From NCBI GenBank assembly GCA_002451855.1, contig DKDS01000102.1, forward strand, positions 192-35,681: a stretch of 35,490 nt of DNA, given 5' to 3'. The notes beneath the pieces are model-generated. The model did no database searches and was not told where the DNA came from. It saw nothing but the letters and a program-made list of their open reading frames with translations. Made by a program: the position numbers and the translations under genes. Below are positions 1 through 8,738 of this stretch, one piece after another. The first letter of the stretch is position 1. The number at the start of each line of letters is the position of its first letter. Source of the stretch: Ruminococcaceae bacterium UBA6842. GTDB taxonomy: Bacteria > Bacillota > Clostridia > Oscillospirales > Acutalibacteraceae.

Positions 1-655
1 TTACCTCAAGATAGCGCTTAATTGCCGTTTTGCAGGAGTCATTAAGATAAACGGAACGCTCTTTGTTTCCCTTACCTGTAACGGTTATTATTCCGTCCGT
101 GGATATGTCGGAAAGGTTCAGTCCGCAAAGCTCGGAAAGACGCAGACCGCAGTTTAAAAACAGGGTGAGTATGCAGTAATCACGCCTTTCGTTTGCGCCG
201 TCAACGGCATTTAAAAGGTCAAGAGAATTTTCAAGCGTCAGGTGCTTCGGCAGGGACTGCTTGACCTTTGGGGACTCCAAAAGCTCCGCGGGATTGGTTT
301 CCAAACGGTGCGTTTGAACGGACATATACTTAAAAAAGATGCGGAGAGTTGAGGTCTTGCGCGCTCTTGTAGCGGTGTTGTTGTTAAGCTCATCCTTGCA
401 GTAAACCATAAACCCGTACAGGTCGGATATTGTAACGGTCTTTACAAGCTCTATATCAACGGGAGATATATCAATTTTATTAAACTCGGTATCGGCAGGC
501 ACATTTCCTCTCACAAGCAGAAGATACCTGAAAAATGTACGCAAATCAATATAATATCCCTCTACGGAACGGGAGGATTTACCCCTTATTGTTTCATTAT
601 ATGTAAGAAAATCACGCAGAAAGTCGGGACATTCCCTTAATATTTCCAGTTTCAT
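1..655 (-). CDS. Tyrosine recombinase / site-specific integrase (XerC/D-like), partial
   Basis: The gene starts at ATG 655-653 behind a GGAGA ribosome site and runs off the left edge, so 218 N-terminal residues are visible. Residues about 10-115 form the SAM-like core-binding domain. The catalytic domain begins near 138 with the PKHLT segment. It shows the box I arginine at R172 in the GLRLSEL context and the beta-hairpin lysine region at GKGNKER (195-200). The HxxR, H/W and Tyr motifs would lie beyond the window. The family cuts and rejoins DNA through a covalent 3'-phosphotyrosine, for chromosome dimer resolution or for integration and inversion. No attachment site, excisionase or phage gene is adjacent, so a housekeeping Xer protein is as likely as a mobile-element integrase. 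Family membership is sure; the role is not. Confidence 0.88.
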   Translation of the reverse strand, partial: MKLEILRECPDFLRDFLTYNETIRGKSSRSVEGYYIDLRTFFRYLLLVRGNVPADTEFNKIDISPVDIELVKTVTISDLYGFMVYCKDELNNNTATRARKTSTLRIFFKYMSVQTHRLETNPAELLESPKVKQSLPKHLTLENSLDLLNAVDGANERRDYCILTLFLNCGLRLSELCGLNLSDISTDGIITVTGKGNKERSVYLNDSCKTAIKRYLEV

Positions 656-683
656 AATTCGTCTCCGCTAAATTGTTATTATT

Positions 684-712
684 AATATATCATTTTTTCC
701 CGCTCTTTTCAA
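684..712 (-). promoter_or_regulatory. Sigma-A promoter of the recombinase gene
   Basis: On the minus strand, TTGAAA (712-707) and TATATT (689-684) are separated by 17 bp, upstream of the recombinase start. Five of six bases match consensus in each hexamer. It is divergent from the promoter of the response regulator gene. Confidence 0.6.
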
Positions 713-745
713 GCAGGCTTAAAAAAATCTTAATAAATTCACCTC

Positions 746-774
746 TTTAATTTTAAAACACGGTTTGTTATAAT
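746..774 (+). promoter_or_regulatory. Probable sigma-A promoter of the two-component operon
   Basis: A consensus TATAAT at 769-774 lies 17 bp after TTTAAT (746-751). The -35 is weak, so the operon may need an activator, possibly its own response regulator. The leader before the TTG start at 799 would be short, about 18 nt, and contains the ribosome site GGGAGAG. Confidence 0.5.
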
Positions 775-798
775 AATTATGAAAGGTCGGGAGAGAGC

Positions 799-1500
799 TT
801 GTATAACATTTTAATTTGCGATGACGAACGGGATATTGTATCCGCGCTTAAAATATATCTTGAGGCGGAGGGCTACGGCACCGTGGAAGCCTATAACGGC
901 AACGAGGCTTTAAACGCCGTTAAACAAAACGATATACACCTTGTGCTTATGGATATAATGATGCCTGAATGCGACGGAATTACGGCTATGATAAAAATAA
1001 GGGAAATATCCAATATCCCCGTAATTCTTCTTACCGCGAAGGGCGAGGATACCGATAAGATTTTAGGTCTTAATGTGGGGGCGGACGATTACATAACAAA
1101 GCCGTTCAACCCCGTTGAGGTGACTGCAAGGGTACGCTCGCAGTTAAGGCGTTATATGCAGCTGGGCGGCGGGGCAAAGCCCGAAAGCGGCGGATATTCA
1201 ATCGGCGGAATAGAGCTTAACGATAAAACAAAGCAGGTATTTGCGGAGGGAGAGGAGGTTTCTCTTACCCATACCGAATTTGAAATTTTAAAGCTGCTTA
1301 TGAAAAACGCCGGAGATGTGCTTTCGCCCAAAGAAATATATGAAAATGTATGGGGCGGCGACGGCTACGGAAGCGAAAGCACCGTTGCGGTACATATAAG
1401 GCATTTAAGAGAAAAAATTGAGATAAATCCTGCGGAACCGAGGTATCTTAAGGTGGTTTGGGCGCACGGATATAAATTTGAGAAGGGTGACAGGCATTGA
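799..1500 (+). CDS. OmpR/PhoB-family response regulator
   Basis: This 233-residue DNA-binding response regulator partners the kinase that follows. The receiver domain (about 1-118) has the acidic pair D8/D9, phospho-acceptor D52 in LVLMDIMMP, T79 and K101 in the ITKPF motif. The C-terminal half (about 130-230) is a winged-helix effector domain ending in the VVWAHGYKF hairpin typical of OmpR/PhoB proteins. Translation starts at a TTG behind a GGGAGAG ribosome site. The stop overlaps the kinase start by 4 nt, so the pair is translationally coupled. Phosphorylation by the kinase should switch on promoter binding. The targets are unknown; the downstream amidase and the transporter/Dlt-like operon are the obvious candidates by position only. 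Confidence 0.93.
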   Translation: MYNILICDDERDIVSALKIYLEAEGYGTVEAYNGNEALNAVKQNDIHLVLMDIMMPECDGITAMIKIREISNIPVILLTAKGEDTDKILGLNVGADDYITKPFNPVEVTARVRSQLRRYMQLGGGAKPESGGYSIGGIELNDKTKQVFAEGEEVSLTHTEFEILKLLMKNAGDVLSPKEIYENVWGGDGYGSESTVAVHIRHLREKIEINPAEPRYLKVVWAHGYKFEKGDRH

Positions 1501-3401
1501 AAAGGCTTACGGGCAGTATGGCGGCTAAAACGGCGGCGGTAATACTTTCTTTTGTTATGGCTGTTATATCGGTCGGGTGTGTGCTTTCGGGCGTTTTTAT
1601 GTATTCCGAAAGATTTTATACCAAAAGCCTTGAACAAATCGAAGAGGAAAAGTATGAGGATATACTTTATGTGGCGGCGAACAATATAGCCGACGCCTAT
1701 AAGAATTTCCAAACGGAAAGACTTAAGGAGTATGACACACTTTATTATACCGTAACCGACAGCGAGAGCGGCGAAGCTTTACTGAACAGCTACGATAATC
1801 AAAAATATATCGGTAAGGCTGTTTTCAAAAATATGGGCGTTTATTACGATGCCTATTATTATGAAAACGAAAAGGCCGATATTGACGGAGTTGTTATAGA
1901 AAAAACACAAGGTGAAATGGAAGTGACCGTCTATGCCGCGGAAAACTATCCTCTTTCATACACCAGCCTTTTTTATCTTAAAGCGGCGGAACTTTTGTAT
2001 CCTTTAAGGTATGGTATTATATTTATAGGCTTTTTAGCGTTAGTCATATTTATTATTACATTGGTATTTATTTATACATCTGCCGGAAGACAGGCAGACG
2101 GCAGTGTGAAGATTGGCTTTATAGACAAAATACCATTTGATTTACTAACCGTAGTTTTTTTCCCGATTGCATATGCGAGCGTTTGGTATTTGAGCAGGGC
2201 ATACGGCAGTATAGAGCAAATTATCATAAGGGACGCATTAATATTTTCGGTTGATTATTTTGTCGTACTGTTTTACACAATGAGCTTTGCCGTGCGAATT
2301 AAAACGGGAACACTTATAAAAAACAGTATTATATATAAGGCGCTTCGGCTTATAGGCAGGGGTTTAAAAAAGCTTTTCGGGTTTATAGGGTTTTTATTTA
2401 AAAACCTTTCGCTTGTAAAAAAGACCGTGCTTATCTGCCTTATAGTTTTGATATTCGATTTACTTGCGACGCTTTTTTGCGTATCTCAGGACATATTCGG
2501 AGTATATGTGATTTTTGCCGGAATTAACGCGGCTTTAATAGCGGGGCTTATAATACTTACCGCGGTTCAGCTTCAAAGAATTAAAAAGGGCGGAGAAAGA
2601 ATAGCCGAGGGTGATGTTGAATATAAAATAGATACCGCGTATATGACGCCGGAATTTAAAAGCTTTTGCGAAAGTCTTAATAACATAAGCGTAGGTATGC
2701 AAAGCGCCGTGAATGAAAAAATCAAGAGCGAACGGATGCGGACCGAGCTTATAACCAATGTTTCACACGATATTAAAACTCCGCTCACCTCAATTATCAA
2801 TTATGTTGACCTAATAAAAAAGGAAAAACCGGAAAACGAAAAAATCAAAGAGTATATCGGAGTGCTTGACAGGCAGTCCGTACGGCTTAAAAAGCTGATC
2901 GAGGATCTGGTTGAGGCTTCAAAGGCGTCAACGGGCAACCTTACGGTAAACCTTGCCGAGTGCGAGGCAGGCGTTCTGCTTTCCCAGACTGTCGGTGAAT
3001 TTGACGAAAGGCTCCGTGACGCGGGACTTACGCCGGTTCTTAATATGCCCGAGGAGCCGATTAAAATTATGGCGGACGGCAGACGGCTGTGGCGAGTTTT
3101 CGAAAATCTTATGAGCAATATCTGCAAGTATTCGCTTTCGGGCACAAGGGCTTATATGGAGCTTTACCAAAGTGACGGCAAGGCATTTATAGTCTTTAAA
3201 AATATATCGAAATGCGAGCTTAATGTTTCGTCCGACGAGCTTACCGAGCGGTTTGTACGGGGTGATACATCAAGAAATACCGAGGGCAGCGGACTTGGAC
3301 TTTCAATAGCCAAAAGTCTGACAGAATTACAAAAGGGGGAAATGCGGATAGAGACGGACGGAGACCTCTTTAAGGCTACGCTTATCTTTGACGCAATATA
3401 A
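1497..3401 (+). CDS. Multi-TM sensor histidine kinase
   Basis: This 634-residue membrane kinase probably phosphorylates the preceding regulator. One TM helix (about 11-36) is followed by an extracytoplasmic stretch (about 37-165). Five further hydrophobic helices lie near 172-195, 213-233, 245-265, 308-330 and 335-358. A HAMP-like segment (about 360-410) leads to the dimerisation helix with phospho-acceptor His424 in the SHDIKTPLTS motif. The ATPase domain has the N box FENLMSNICKYS and the G box GSGLGLSIAKSL. The six-helix sensor is larger than the two-helix type of VanS or PhoR, and I do not recognise its ligand. The start is TTG, overlapping the regulator's stop (ATTGA). The next gene starts at the base after its stop codon, which ties kinase and amidase to one transcript. 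Confidence 0.92.
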   Translation: MKRLTGSMAAKTAAVILSFVMAVISVGCVLSGVFMYSERFYTKSLEQIEEEKYEDILYVAANNIADAYKNFQTERLKEYDTLYYTVTDSESGEALLNSYDNQKYIGKAVFKNMGVYYDAYYYENEKADIDGVVIEKTQGEMEVTVYAAENYPLSYTSLFYLKAAELLYPLRYGIIFIGFLALVIFIITLVFIYTSAGRQADGSVKIGFIDKIPFDLLTVVFFPIAYASVWYLSRAYGSIEQIIIRDALIFSVDYFVVLFYTMSFAVRIKTGTLIKNSIIYKALRLIGRGLKKLFGFIGFLFKNLSLVKKTVLICLIVLIFDLLATLFCVSQDIFGVYVIFAGINAALIAGLIILTAVQLQRIKKGGERIAEGDVEYKIDTAYMTPEFKSFCESLNNISVGMQSAVNEKIKSERMRTELITNVSHDIKTPLTSIINYVDLIKKEKPENEKIKEYIGVLDRQSVRLKKLIEDLVEASKASTGNLTVNLAECEAGVLLSQTVGEFDERLRDAGLTPVLNMPEEPIKIMADGRRLWRVFENLMSNICKYSLSGTRAYMELYQSDGKAFIVFKNISKCELNVSSDELTERFVRGDTSRNTEGSGLGLSIAKSLTELQKGEMRIETDGDLFKATLIFDAI

Positions 3402-4100
3402 ATGTACGAGAAAAATTACGGAAAAAGCCGCCAAAGCTATAAGCGGCGCAAAAAACGCAGGAGAAAAATAATGCTAAGACGGTTTGCGTGTCTGCTTTTA
3501 GCCGCCGCGGCTGTAACGGGCGGTATTATAGCGGTAAAAAAACACAATGCGGACAGTAAGACCGTACCCGAAAAAAGCGTTACTGAAATGCTTAAGGCAA
3601 TCGAAATTCCCGTTTGGATAGACAAACAGATAATCCGTATGCACAATACCGCAAGAACGGGAACAGAGCTTGACGGCGTTAAGAATATCGTAATACACTA
3701 TGTCGGAAATCCGGGGACTACGGCGCAGAATAACCATGATTATTTTGACAAGCCTTCAACCGAGGTAAGCTCGCATTTCCTTGTAGGTCTTGACGGCGAG
3801 GTGATCCAGTGCGTACCGCTTTGGGAAAAATCCGCCGCAAGCAACTGGAGAAACAGCGATACCATATCGGTAGAGGTCTGCCACCCCGATGAGAGCGGTA
3901 AATTCAGCGATGTTACATACAAGTCGGTTGTAAAGCTTACCGCATGGCTCTTAAAGGAAACGGGACTTGACGAAAACGCGGTTATAAGACACTATGATAT
4001 AACGGAAAAGCTTTGCCCCTTGTATTATGTAAAAAACGAGGACGCATGGAAACAGCTTAAAAAGGATATCGGAAACGCGCTAAGTGAATTAAAAGATTAA
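3402..4100 (+). CDS. Membrane-anchored N-acetylmuramoyl-L-alanine amidase (Amidase_2)
   Basis: The 232-residue product has a very basic N-terminus (KRRKKRRRK), one TM or uncleaved signal segment (about 26-45) and an extracellular Amidase_2/PGRP-type domain (about 70-225). The zinc ligands of the family are visible as His99 in IVIHYVG, His197 in IRHYDIT and Cys205 in KLCPLYY. Family enzymes cut the amide bond between N-acetylmuramic acid and the stem peptide. The ATG directly follows the kinase stop with no clear ribosome site of its own, so translation probably depends on coupling. An in-frame ATG at 3471 (residue 24) is an alternative start that would drop most of the basic tail. The function could be wall remodelling under two-component control; that link is inferred from position. 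Confidence 0.88.
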   Translation: MYEKNYGKSRQSYKRRKKRRRKIMLRRFACLLLAAAAVTGGIIAVKKHNADSKTVPEKSVTEMLKAIEIPVWIDKQIIRMHNTARTGTELDGVKNIVIHYVGNPGTTAQNNHDYFDKPSTEVSSHFLVGLDGEVIQCVPLWEKSAASNWRNSDTISVEVCHPDESGKFSDVTYKSVVKLTAWLLKETGLDENAVIRHYDITEKLCPLYYVKNEDAWKQLKKDIGNALSELKD

Positions 4101-4116
4101 AAAATTGTAATTATTG

Positions 4117-4145
4117 TTGACAAAGGGAAATTGCAGTGGTATGAT
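4117..4145 (+). promoter_or_regulatory. Consensus-like sigma-A promoter of the ABC/Dlt-like operon
   Basis: TTGACA (4117-4122) and TATGAT (4140-4145) are separated by exactly 17 bp, so transcription should start near 4152. It lies 16 bp after the amidase stop with no terminator between, so read-through from the two-component operon is also possible. It looks strong by default, which fits control by a repressor at the adjacent operator. Confidence 0.8.
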
Positions 4146-4151
4146 GTATCT

Positions 4152-4179
4152 GTACTATTTGAGTTAGTACAGTTAGTAC
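4152..4179 (+). promoter_or_regulatory. Palindromic/tandem operator at the transcription start
   Basis: GTACTA (4152-4157) and TAGTAC (4165-4170) form a perfect inverted repeat with a 7-bp gap. The right half sits in the 9-bp unit AGTTAGTAC, repeated directly at 4162-4170 and 4171-4179, so a second TAGTAC half-site follows. The position on the transcription start is that of a repressor site. GntR-type (YtrA-like) regulators often use such symmetric sites beside ABC transporter operons, but no such regulator gene is in this window. The repeat is seen directly; the protein is unknown. Confidence 0.55.
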
Positions 4180-4197
4180 AAGAATTTGGAGGCAGTT

Positions 4198-6984
4198 ATG
4201 TTAGAAACAAAAGACCTTGTGAAAATTTATAAACCTAAAAAGGGAGTTCCTGTAACGGCGCTCAATAAAATCAGTCTAAAATTTCCGTCACGCGGTATGG
4301 TGTTCCTGCTCGGAAAATCGGGGAGCGGAAAGTCAACTCTCTTAAATGTGTTGGGCGGACTTGACAGGTACGACGGCGGAGAGATAATCATAAAGGGCGT
4401 TTCCTCAAAAAGCTTTAAGCAACAGCATTTTGATTCTTACCGCAATACCTATGTAGGCTTTATTTTTCAAGAGTACAATGTGCTTGACGAATTTACCGTG
4501 GGCGCAAATATAGCGCTTGCGATAGAGCTTCAGGGGCGTAAGGCGTCCGACAGTGAAATAAACGGTATTTTAAAGCAGGTGGATCTTGAGGGCTTCGGCA
4601 ACCGTAAGCCGAACGAGCTTTCGGGCGGACAAAAGCAGAGGGTAGCCATTGCCCGTGCGCTTGTTAAAAAGCCTGAAATCATTATGGCGGACGAACCGAC
4701 GGGCGCGCTTGATTCGGCTACCGGAAAGCAGGTTTTCGATACGCTTAAAAAGCTTTCCGAAACAAAGCTTGTAATAGTGGTTTCACACGACCGTGAGTTT
4801 GCCGAGCAGTATGCCGACAGAATAATAGAGCTTTCGGACGGCGTTGTTATAAGCGATGTGGAGCTTGACGGCACGGCGGATACCGAGGACTTAAAGGATG
4901 AAATCGTTTTTTCGGGTAATACGGTAGAGGTTCCTGTCGGTTATCATCTTACTGAAGAGGACAGAACGGCTATAAACGACTACCTTGACAAATTAAAGTC
5001 GGGTACTCTTAATATAACGGCGACCGAAAAAAGCAGCTCCAAAAGGTTTAAGAATACCGATATCTCCGCTATCAAAACGGACGGCGGCTCGGGCTTTAAG
5101 CTTATAAAATCAAAGCTGCCGCTTAATAATGCCTTTAAAATCGGCGCAAGCGGATTAAAGCACAAAAAAATAAGACTTGTAATAACAATATTGCTTTCCT
5201 GCGTTGCGTTCGGACTTTTCGGACTTTCCGATACCTTCGGAGCGTATAATCATGTGAAAACCTGCACCAATTCGCTTATCGATACGGGGATAAAGTCGGT
5301 TTCGGTTGCGAAGTCAAAGAAAAACGGCGAGTATTGGCGTGATTACGGCTACCGCATTTCCGAAAAGGAGCTTTCCGAAATTTCCGACGGTATGAATGTT
5401 AAAATGCACGGAGTTTATCAGCCGATTAATTTCAGCGGCAGATTTGAGGAAAGAATTAACCCTGAAATCAAGCTTACCGAAACGGATTATAATATATACA
5501 ATCCTTATTTTTCGAGCGGATTTGCCACGATAAACGAAGAAATTCTAAAGGATATGGGCTTTAAGATATTGGCGGGAAATCTGCCGGACGGCAATAAAAA
5601 CGAAATTGCCGTAAGCGACTATATATTTGAGGTGTTTAAAAAGGCGCAGTATTTTGACGGCAAAACATATACAACCGCAAAGGACGGCACAAAAACTCCC
5701 GTTTATACAAAAATCAATTCCTACAACGATCTTTTAGGTAAGACAATACCTGTTTCGGGAACGGAATATACGGTAACCGCGGTTATAGATACCGGCTTTG
5801 ATATGTCGAGATACGCTTCTCTTACAGAGAAAAAGGACCATCAGAGCAAGGCGGAAAAATTGGTTGATTATGTGCTTTACAACGAGTACTGCTCCGCTTC
5901 GGGTTACAGCTATGCCGGCATAGCGATGGTGGGCGACGGTTTTATAGATAAGCTTATAGCCGCAAGACCGGTTATGGCCCCGATAACGGAGGGATATTTA
6001 AGCTTCAACGGCGATAAGTTCAGCGCAAATTCGGATAATCTCGCAAGACTTTCCGATATAACAGACGAAAAGATTATTTGGGTTGAGGGCGAGAAAAAAA
6101 CTCTCGGGGAAAAGGAAATAATAGTGACCGCCGACGCTCTTATAAGAAACAGCGATGAGGGCGATACCGCAAATACCGGCGTAGCGGGAGAAATTTCCGA
6201 AGATGAAAATGCGACAGTGGATTACGCAAAGCTTTTAAAGAATAAAAACAATACGACAATGTGGAAGTATAAGCATTCCGACACTAATAATGACGAACAA
6301 AACTTTGAGGGCTATAAAATTGTCGGCGTTATAGATAATGTAACAAAGGATAATAAATCCAAGCTTACATCAACCGTGGTTTGCGCGGACAGTCTTTACG
6401 GCGAAATGACCGAGGGCAACGACAAGGTATACAGCTATGCGGTAGGCGCTATGCCTACTGAGAAAAGCGAGGTGCAGTCGCTCGTTTCGTATTGCTACAA
6501 CGAGGATACGGGCGTCCGTTACGCAATACAGAACTCAGTTACCTTTGAGCTTGATTCGGTAAACGATATTTTAAAAACACTGTCAAAGGTGTTCTTCTGG
6601 ATAGGCATAGGCTTTGCGGTATTTGCGGCCATAATGCTTGCTAACTTTATAGGAACCAGCATTTCCTATAAAAAGCAGGAAATAGGTATACTCCGCGCGA
6701 TAGGCTCAAGAAGCAACGATGTTTTCAGAATTTTCTTTGCGGAAAGCTTTATTATAGCTATGATAAACTTTGTGCTTTCAGCGATAGGCGTGTTTGTCGC
6801 AACGCTTATAATAAACGGATTTATAAGAAATGTCGCTGGCGTATTGATAACCGTGTTAAGCTTCGGTGTAAGACAGATACTCTTGCTTTTGGCGGTAAGT
6901 ATATTTGTGGCTTTTGCGGCTTCGTTCCTGCCGGTTAAAAAGATAGCCTCAAAACGCCCGATTGACGCAATAAGAGGCCGTTAA
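4198..6984 (+). CDS. ABC transporter, fused ATPase and FtsX-type permease (MacB-like)
   Basis: The 928-residue protein joins an ATPase (about 1-225) to a permease. Walker A is GKSGSGKS (39-46), the signature is LSGGQKQR (about 141-148), and Walker B leads into MADEPTGALD. The permease starts with a TM helix (about 325-345) after a soluble linker. A large extracytoplasmic domain of about 420 residues follows, then three C-terminal TM helices with the FtsX pattern (GILRAIGSRSNDV between the first two). Members of this group move peptides or lipids, or transmit force across the membrane, rather than importing solutes. I take ATG 4198 because GGAGG lies at 4188-4192; a TTG at 4186 would overlap that ribosome site. 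It is first in the operon, and its stop directly abuts the ligase start. Export of antimicrobial peptides or an envelope precursor is plausible but unproven. Confidence 0.9.
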   Translation: MLETKDLVKIYKPKKGVPVTALNKISLKFPSRGMVFLLGKSGSGKSTLLNVLGGLDRYDGGEIIIKGVSSKSFKQQHFDSYRNTYVGFIFQEYNVLDEFTVGANIALAIELQGRKASDSEINGILKQVDLEGFGNRKPNELSGGQKQRVAIARALVKKPEIIMADEPTGALDSATGKQVFDTLKKLSETKLVIVVSHDREFAEQYADRIIELSDGVVISDVELDGTADTEDLKDEIVFSGNTVEVPVGYHLTEEDRTAINDYLDKLKSGTLNITATEKSSSKRFKNTDISAIKTDGGSGFKLIKSKLPLNNAFKIGASGLKHKKIRLVITILLSCVAFGLFGLSDTFGAYNHVKTCTNSLIDTGIKSVSVAKSKKNGEYWRDYGYRISEKELSEISDGMNVKMHGVYQPINFSGRFEERINPEIKLTETDYNIYNPYFSSGFATINEEILKDMGFKILAGNLPDGNKNEIAVSDYIFEVFKKAQYFDGKTYTTAKDGTKTPVYTKINSYNDLLGKTIPVSGTEYTVTAVIDTGFDMSRYASLTEKKDHQSKAEKLVDYVLYNEYCSASGYSYAGIAMVGDGFIDKLIAARPVMAPITEGYLSFNGDKFSANSDNLARLSDITDEKIIWVEGEKKTLGEKEIIVTADALIRNSDEGDTANTGVAGEISEDENATVDYAKLLKNKNNTTMWKYKHSDTNNDEQNFEGYKIVGVIDNVTKDNKSKLTSTVVCADSLYGEMTEGNDKVYSYAVGAMPTEKSEVQSLVSYCYNEDTGVRYAIQNSVTFELDSVNDILKTLSKVFFWIGIGFAVFAAIMLANFIGTSISYKKQEIGILRAIGSRSNDVFRIFFAESFIIAMINFVLSAIGVFVATLIINGFIRNVAGVLITVLSFGVRQILLLLAVSIFVAFAASFLPVKKIASKRPIDAIRGR

Positions 6985-8493
6985 ATGAAAAATATCATTG
7001 AGATGCTTGAAAATTCGGCTCGCAAATATCCCGACAAACAGGTCTTTGCGGACGCCGACATGGGTATTTCCTATTCGGAATTTCTCGGCCGTGTTTATTC
7101 CATAGGCACAGCCATTGTAAATTCGGGATTTAATAAAGAACCTATTGCAATAATTGCCGAGCGGTCTGTTTGCTGTCTTGAAATAATGTTCGGCGTGCTG
7201 GCAGGCGGATGCTTTTATACCGTAATTGATTCGGAAATGCCGACGGACCGTATAAAAGCCATATTTAATACGCTTAAGCCGTCGGCTGTAATAGCGACGG
7301 ACGGCTGTACCGAAAAAGCGGCTGATGTCGGGGGCGTAAGAGTGATTGAATACGGTACGGCGGTGTCCTGCCGTGCCGATAAGGAGCGGCTTTCGGGCGT
7401 CAGGAGGAATATAATCGATACCGACCCCGCGTATGTTCTTTTTACCTCCGGCTCTACCGGAGTGCCCAAGGGAGCGGCGGTTTCGCACCGCAGTGTGCTT
7501 GCGTATATTAAGTGGTATGCGGATACCTTTCACATTGACGAAAACACGGTATTCGGCAGTCAGACCCCGTTTTATTTCAGTATGTCGGTATCGGATGTGT
7601 TCAGCACGGTCTATGCCGGAGCAAGCCTTACCGTAATACCGAAAACGCTCTTTTCATTCCCGATGAAGCTTATAGAATTTATGAACGAAAGACGGGTAAA
7701 CACTATTTATTGGGTTCCCTCGGCTCTCGGAATAATCGCAAACTGGAAAGTTCTTGATTACGGGGAGCTTAAATATATTAATAAGGTGCTATTTGCCGGC
7801 GAGGTAATGCCTGTAAAACAGCTTAATTACTGGAGAAAGAAGCTGTCCGGTGCTGTGTTCGCAAATCTGTTCGGACCGACCGAAACAACGGACATTTGCA
7901 CCTATTATGTTGTTGACCGTGAATTTTCGGATGATGAGACCCTGCCGATAGGAAAACACTGTGACAACTGCGATGTTTTTGTTGTTAAGGAAGACGGAAC
8001 AAGGGCTCAGGACGGGGAAGAGGGCGAGCTTTACGCAAGAGGCTCGTTCCTCGCTCTCGGGTACTACAACAATCCCGAAAAAACGGCGGCGGCGTTTGTG
8101 CAAAATCCGCTTAATAAAGCCTACCCCGAAACTGTCTATAAAACAGGCGACCTTGTAAGATACAACGAAAACGGCGAGCTTGTTTATATTTCCCGTAAGG
8201 ATTTTCAGATAAAGCATATGGGATACAGAATAGAATTAGGCGAAATTGAGGCGGCGGCAGGGGCGATAGACGGTATTTCCTCCGCCGCGGCGATTTACGA
8301 CAGCAGGGAAGACAGCATAGTGCTTATATACGAGGGCAAGCAAAAGGATACCGCCGCCGTATTTGAAGCGCTGACCTTAAAGCTGCCCGATTATATGATG
8401 CCGCAAAGGGTTATACGCATAAAGGCTATGCCGCACAACCAAAACGGCAAAACAGACCGAAAGTGGCTTTCGGAAAACTATAAAAGTATTTAA
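6985..8493 (+). CDS. DltA-like acyl-AMP ligase with altered substrate pocket
   Basis: This 502-residue ANL-superfamily ligase should activate a carboxylic acid with ATP and load it on the carrier protein encoded next. The core motifs are present: LFTSGSTGVPKG, FGPTETT, YKTGDL, the hinge region DFQIKHMGYRIELGEIE, and the C-terminal lysine in NQNGKTDRK. Length and hinge resemble DltA, the D-alanine ligase of teichoic acid alanylation. Two pocket positions differ. Where DltA reads FDLSV this protein reads FSMSV, so Ser199 replaces the Asp that binds the substrate amino group. Where DltA reads FCGE it reads FAGE, so Ala271 replaces the Cys tied to D-alanine selectivity. The substrate may therefore not be D-alanine, nor even an alpha-amino acid. 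The start directly follows the transporter stop. DltA-like family: sure; substrate: open. Confidence 0.85.
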   Translation: MKNIIEMLENSARKYPDKQVFADADMGISYSEFLGRVYSIGTAIVNSGFNKEPIAIIAERSVCCLEIMFGVLAGGCFYTVIDSEMPTDRIKAIFNTLKPSAVIATDGCTEKAADVGGVRVIEYGTAVSCRADKERLSGVRRNIIDTDPAYVLFTSGSTGVPKGAAVSHRSVLAYIKWYADTFHIDENTVFGSQTPFYFSMSVSDVFSTVYAGASLTVIPKTLFSFPMKLIEFMNERRVNTIYWVPSALGIIANWKVLDYGELKYINKVLFAGEVMPVKQLNYWRKKLSGAVFANLFGPTETTDICTYYVVDREFSDDETLPIGKHCDNCDVFVVKEDGTRAQDGEEGELYARGSFLALGYYNNPEKTAAAFVQNPLNKAYPETVYKTGDLVRYNENGELVYISRKDFQIKHMGYRIELGEIEAAAGAIDGISSAAAIYDSREDSIVLIYEGKQKDTAAVFEALTLKLPDYMMPQRVIRIKAMPHNQNGKTDRKWLSENYKSI

Positions 8494-8506
8494 ACGGAGA
8501 ATTATA

Positions 8507-8734
8507 ATGGAACAGCTTATAAAAATTCTTGAAGATATTAAACCGGGCGTTGACTACAAAAGCGAAACGGATCTTATAGGAAATAAGGTGCTTGATTCGC
8601 TTAAAATAGTTCAGCTTGTGGGCGAGCTTAACGATGAATTTGATATAGAAATAACGCCTATCGACATTGTGCCCGAAAACTTTAGAAGCGCGGAAACGAT
8701 TTACGCTATGATAAAAAGACTCGAGGACGAATAA
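8507..8734 (+). CDS. Acyl carrier protein, DltC-like
   Basis: The 75-residue acidic protein has the size and fold pattern of DltC/acyl carrier proteins. Ser31 in the VLDSLKIVQL context is the expected 4'-phosphopantetheine attachment site, close to the LLDSM motif of DltC. The helices on either side (residues 1-13 and 32-45) carry the acidic surface typical of carriers. It sits 13 bp after the ligase and 4 bp before the MBOAT gene, so it is almost certainly the carrier that shuttles the activated acyl group from ligase to acyltransferase. Whether the cargo is D-alanine is open because of the unusual ligase pocket. The ribosome site is ACGGAGAA. Confidence 0.88.
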   Translation: MEQLIKILEDIKPGVDYKSETDLIGNKVLDSLKIVQLVGELNDEFDIEITPIDIVPENFRSAETIYAMIKRLEDE

Positions 8735-8738
8735 GCTT

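Noticed and set aside
6949..7533. Minus-strand open frame of 194 codons
   Set aside because: It is antisense across the transporter/ligase junction, with no ribosome site and a basic, motif-free product.
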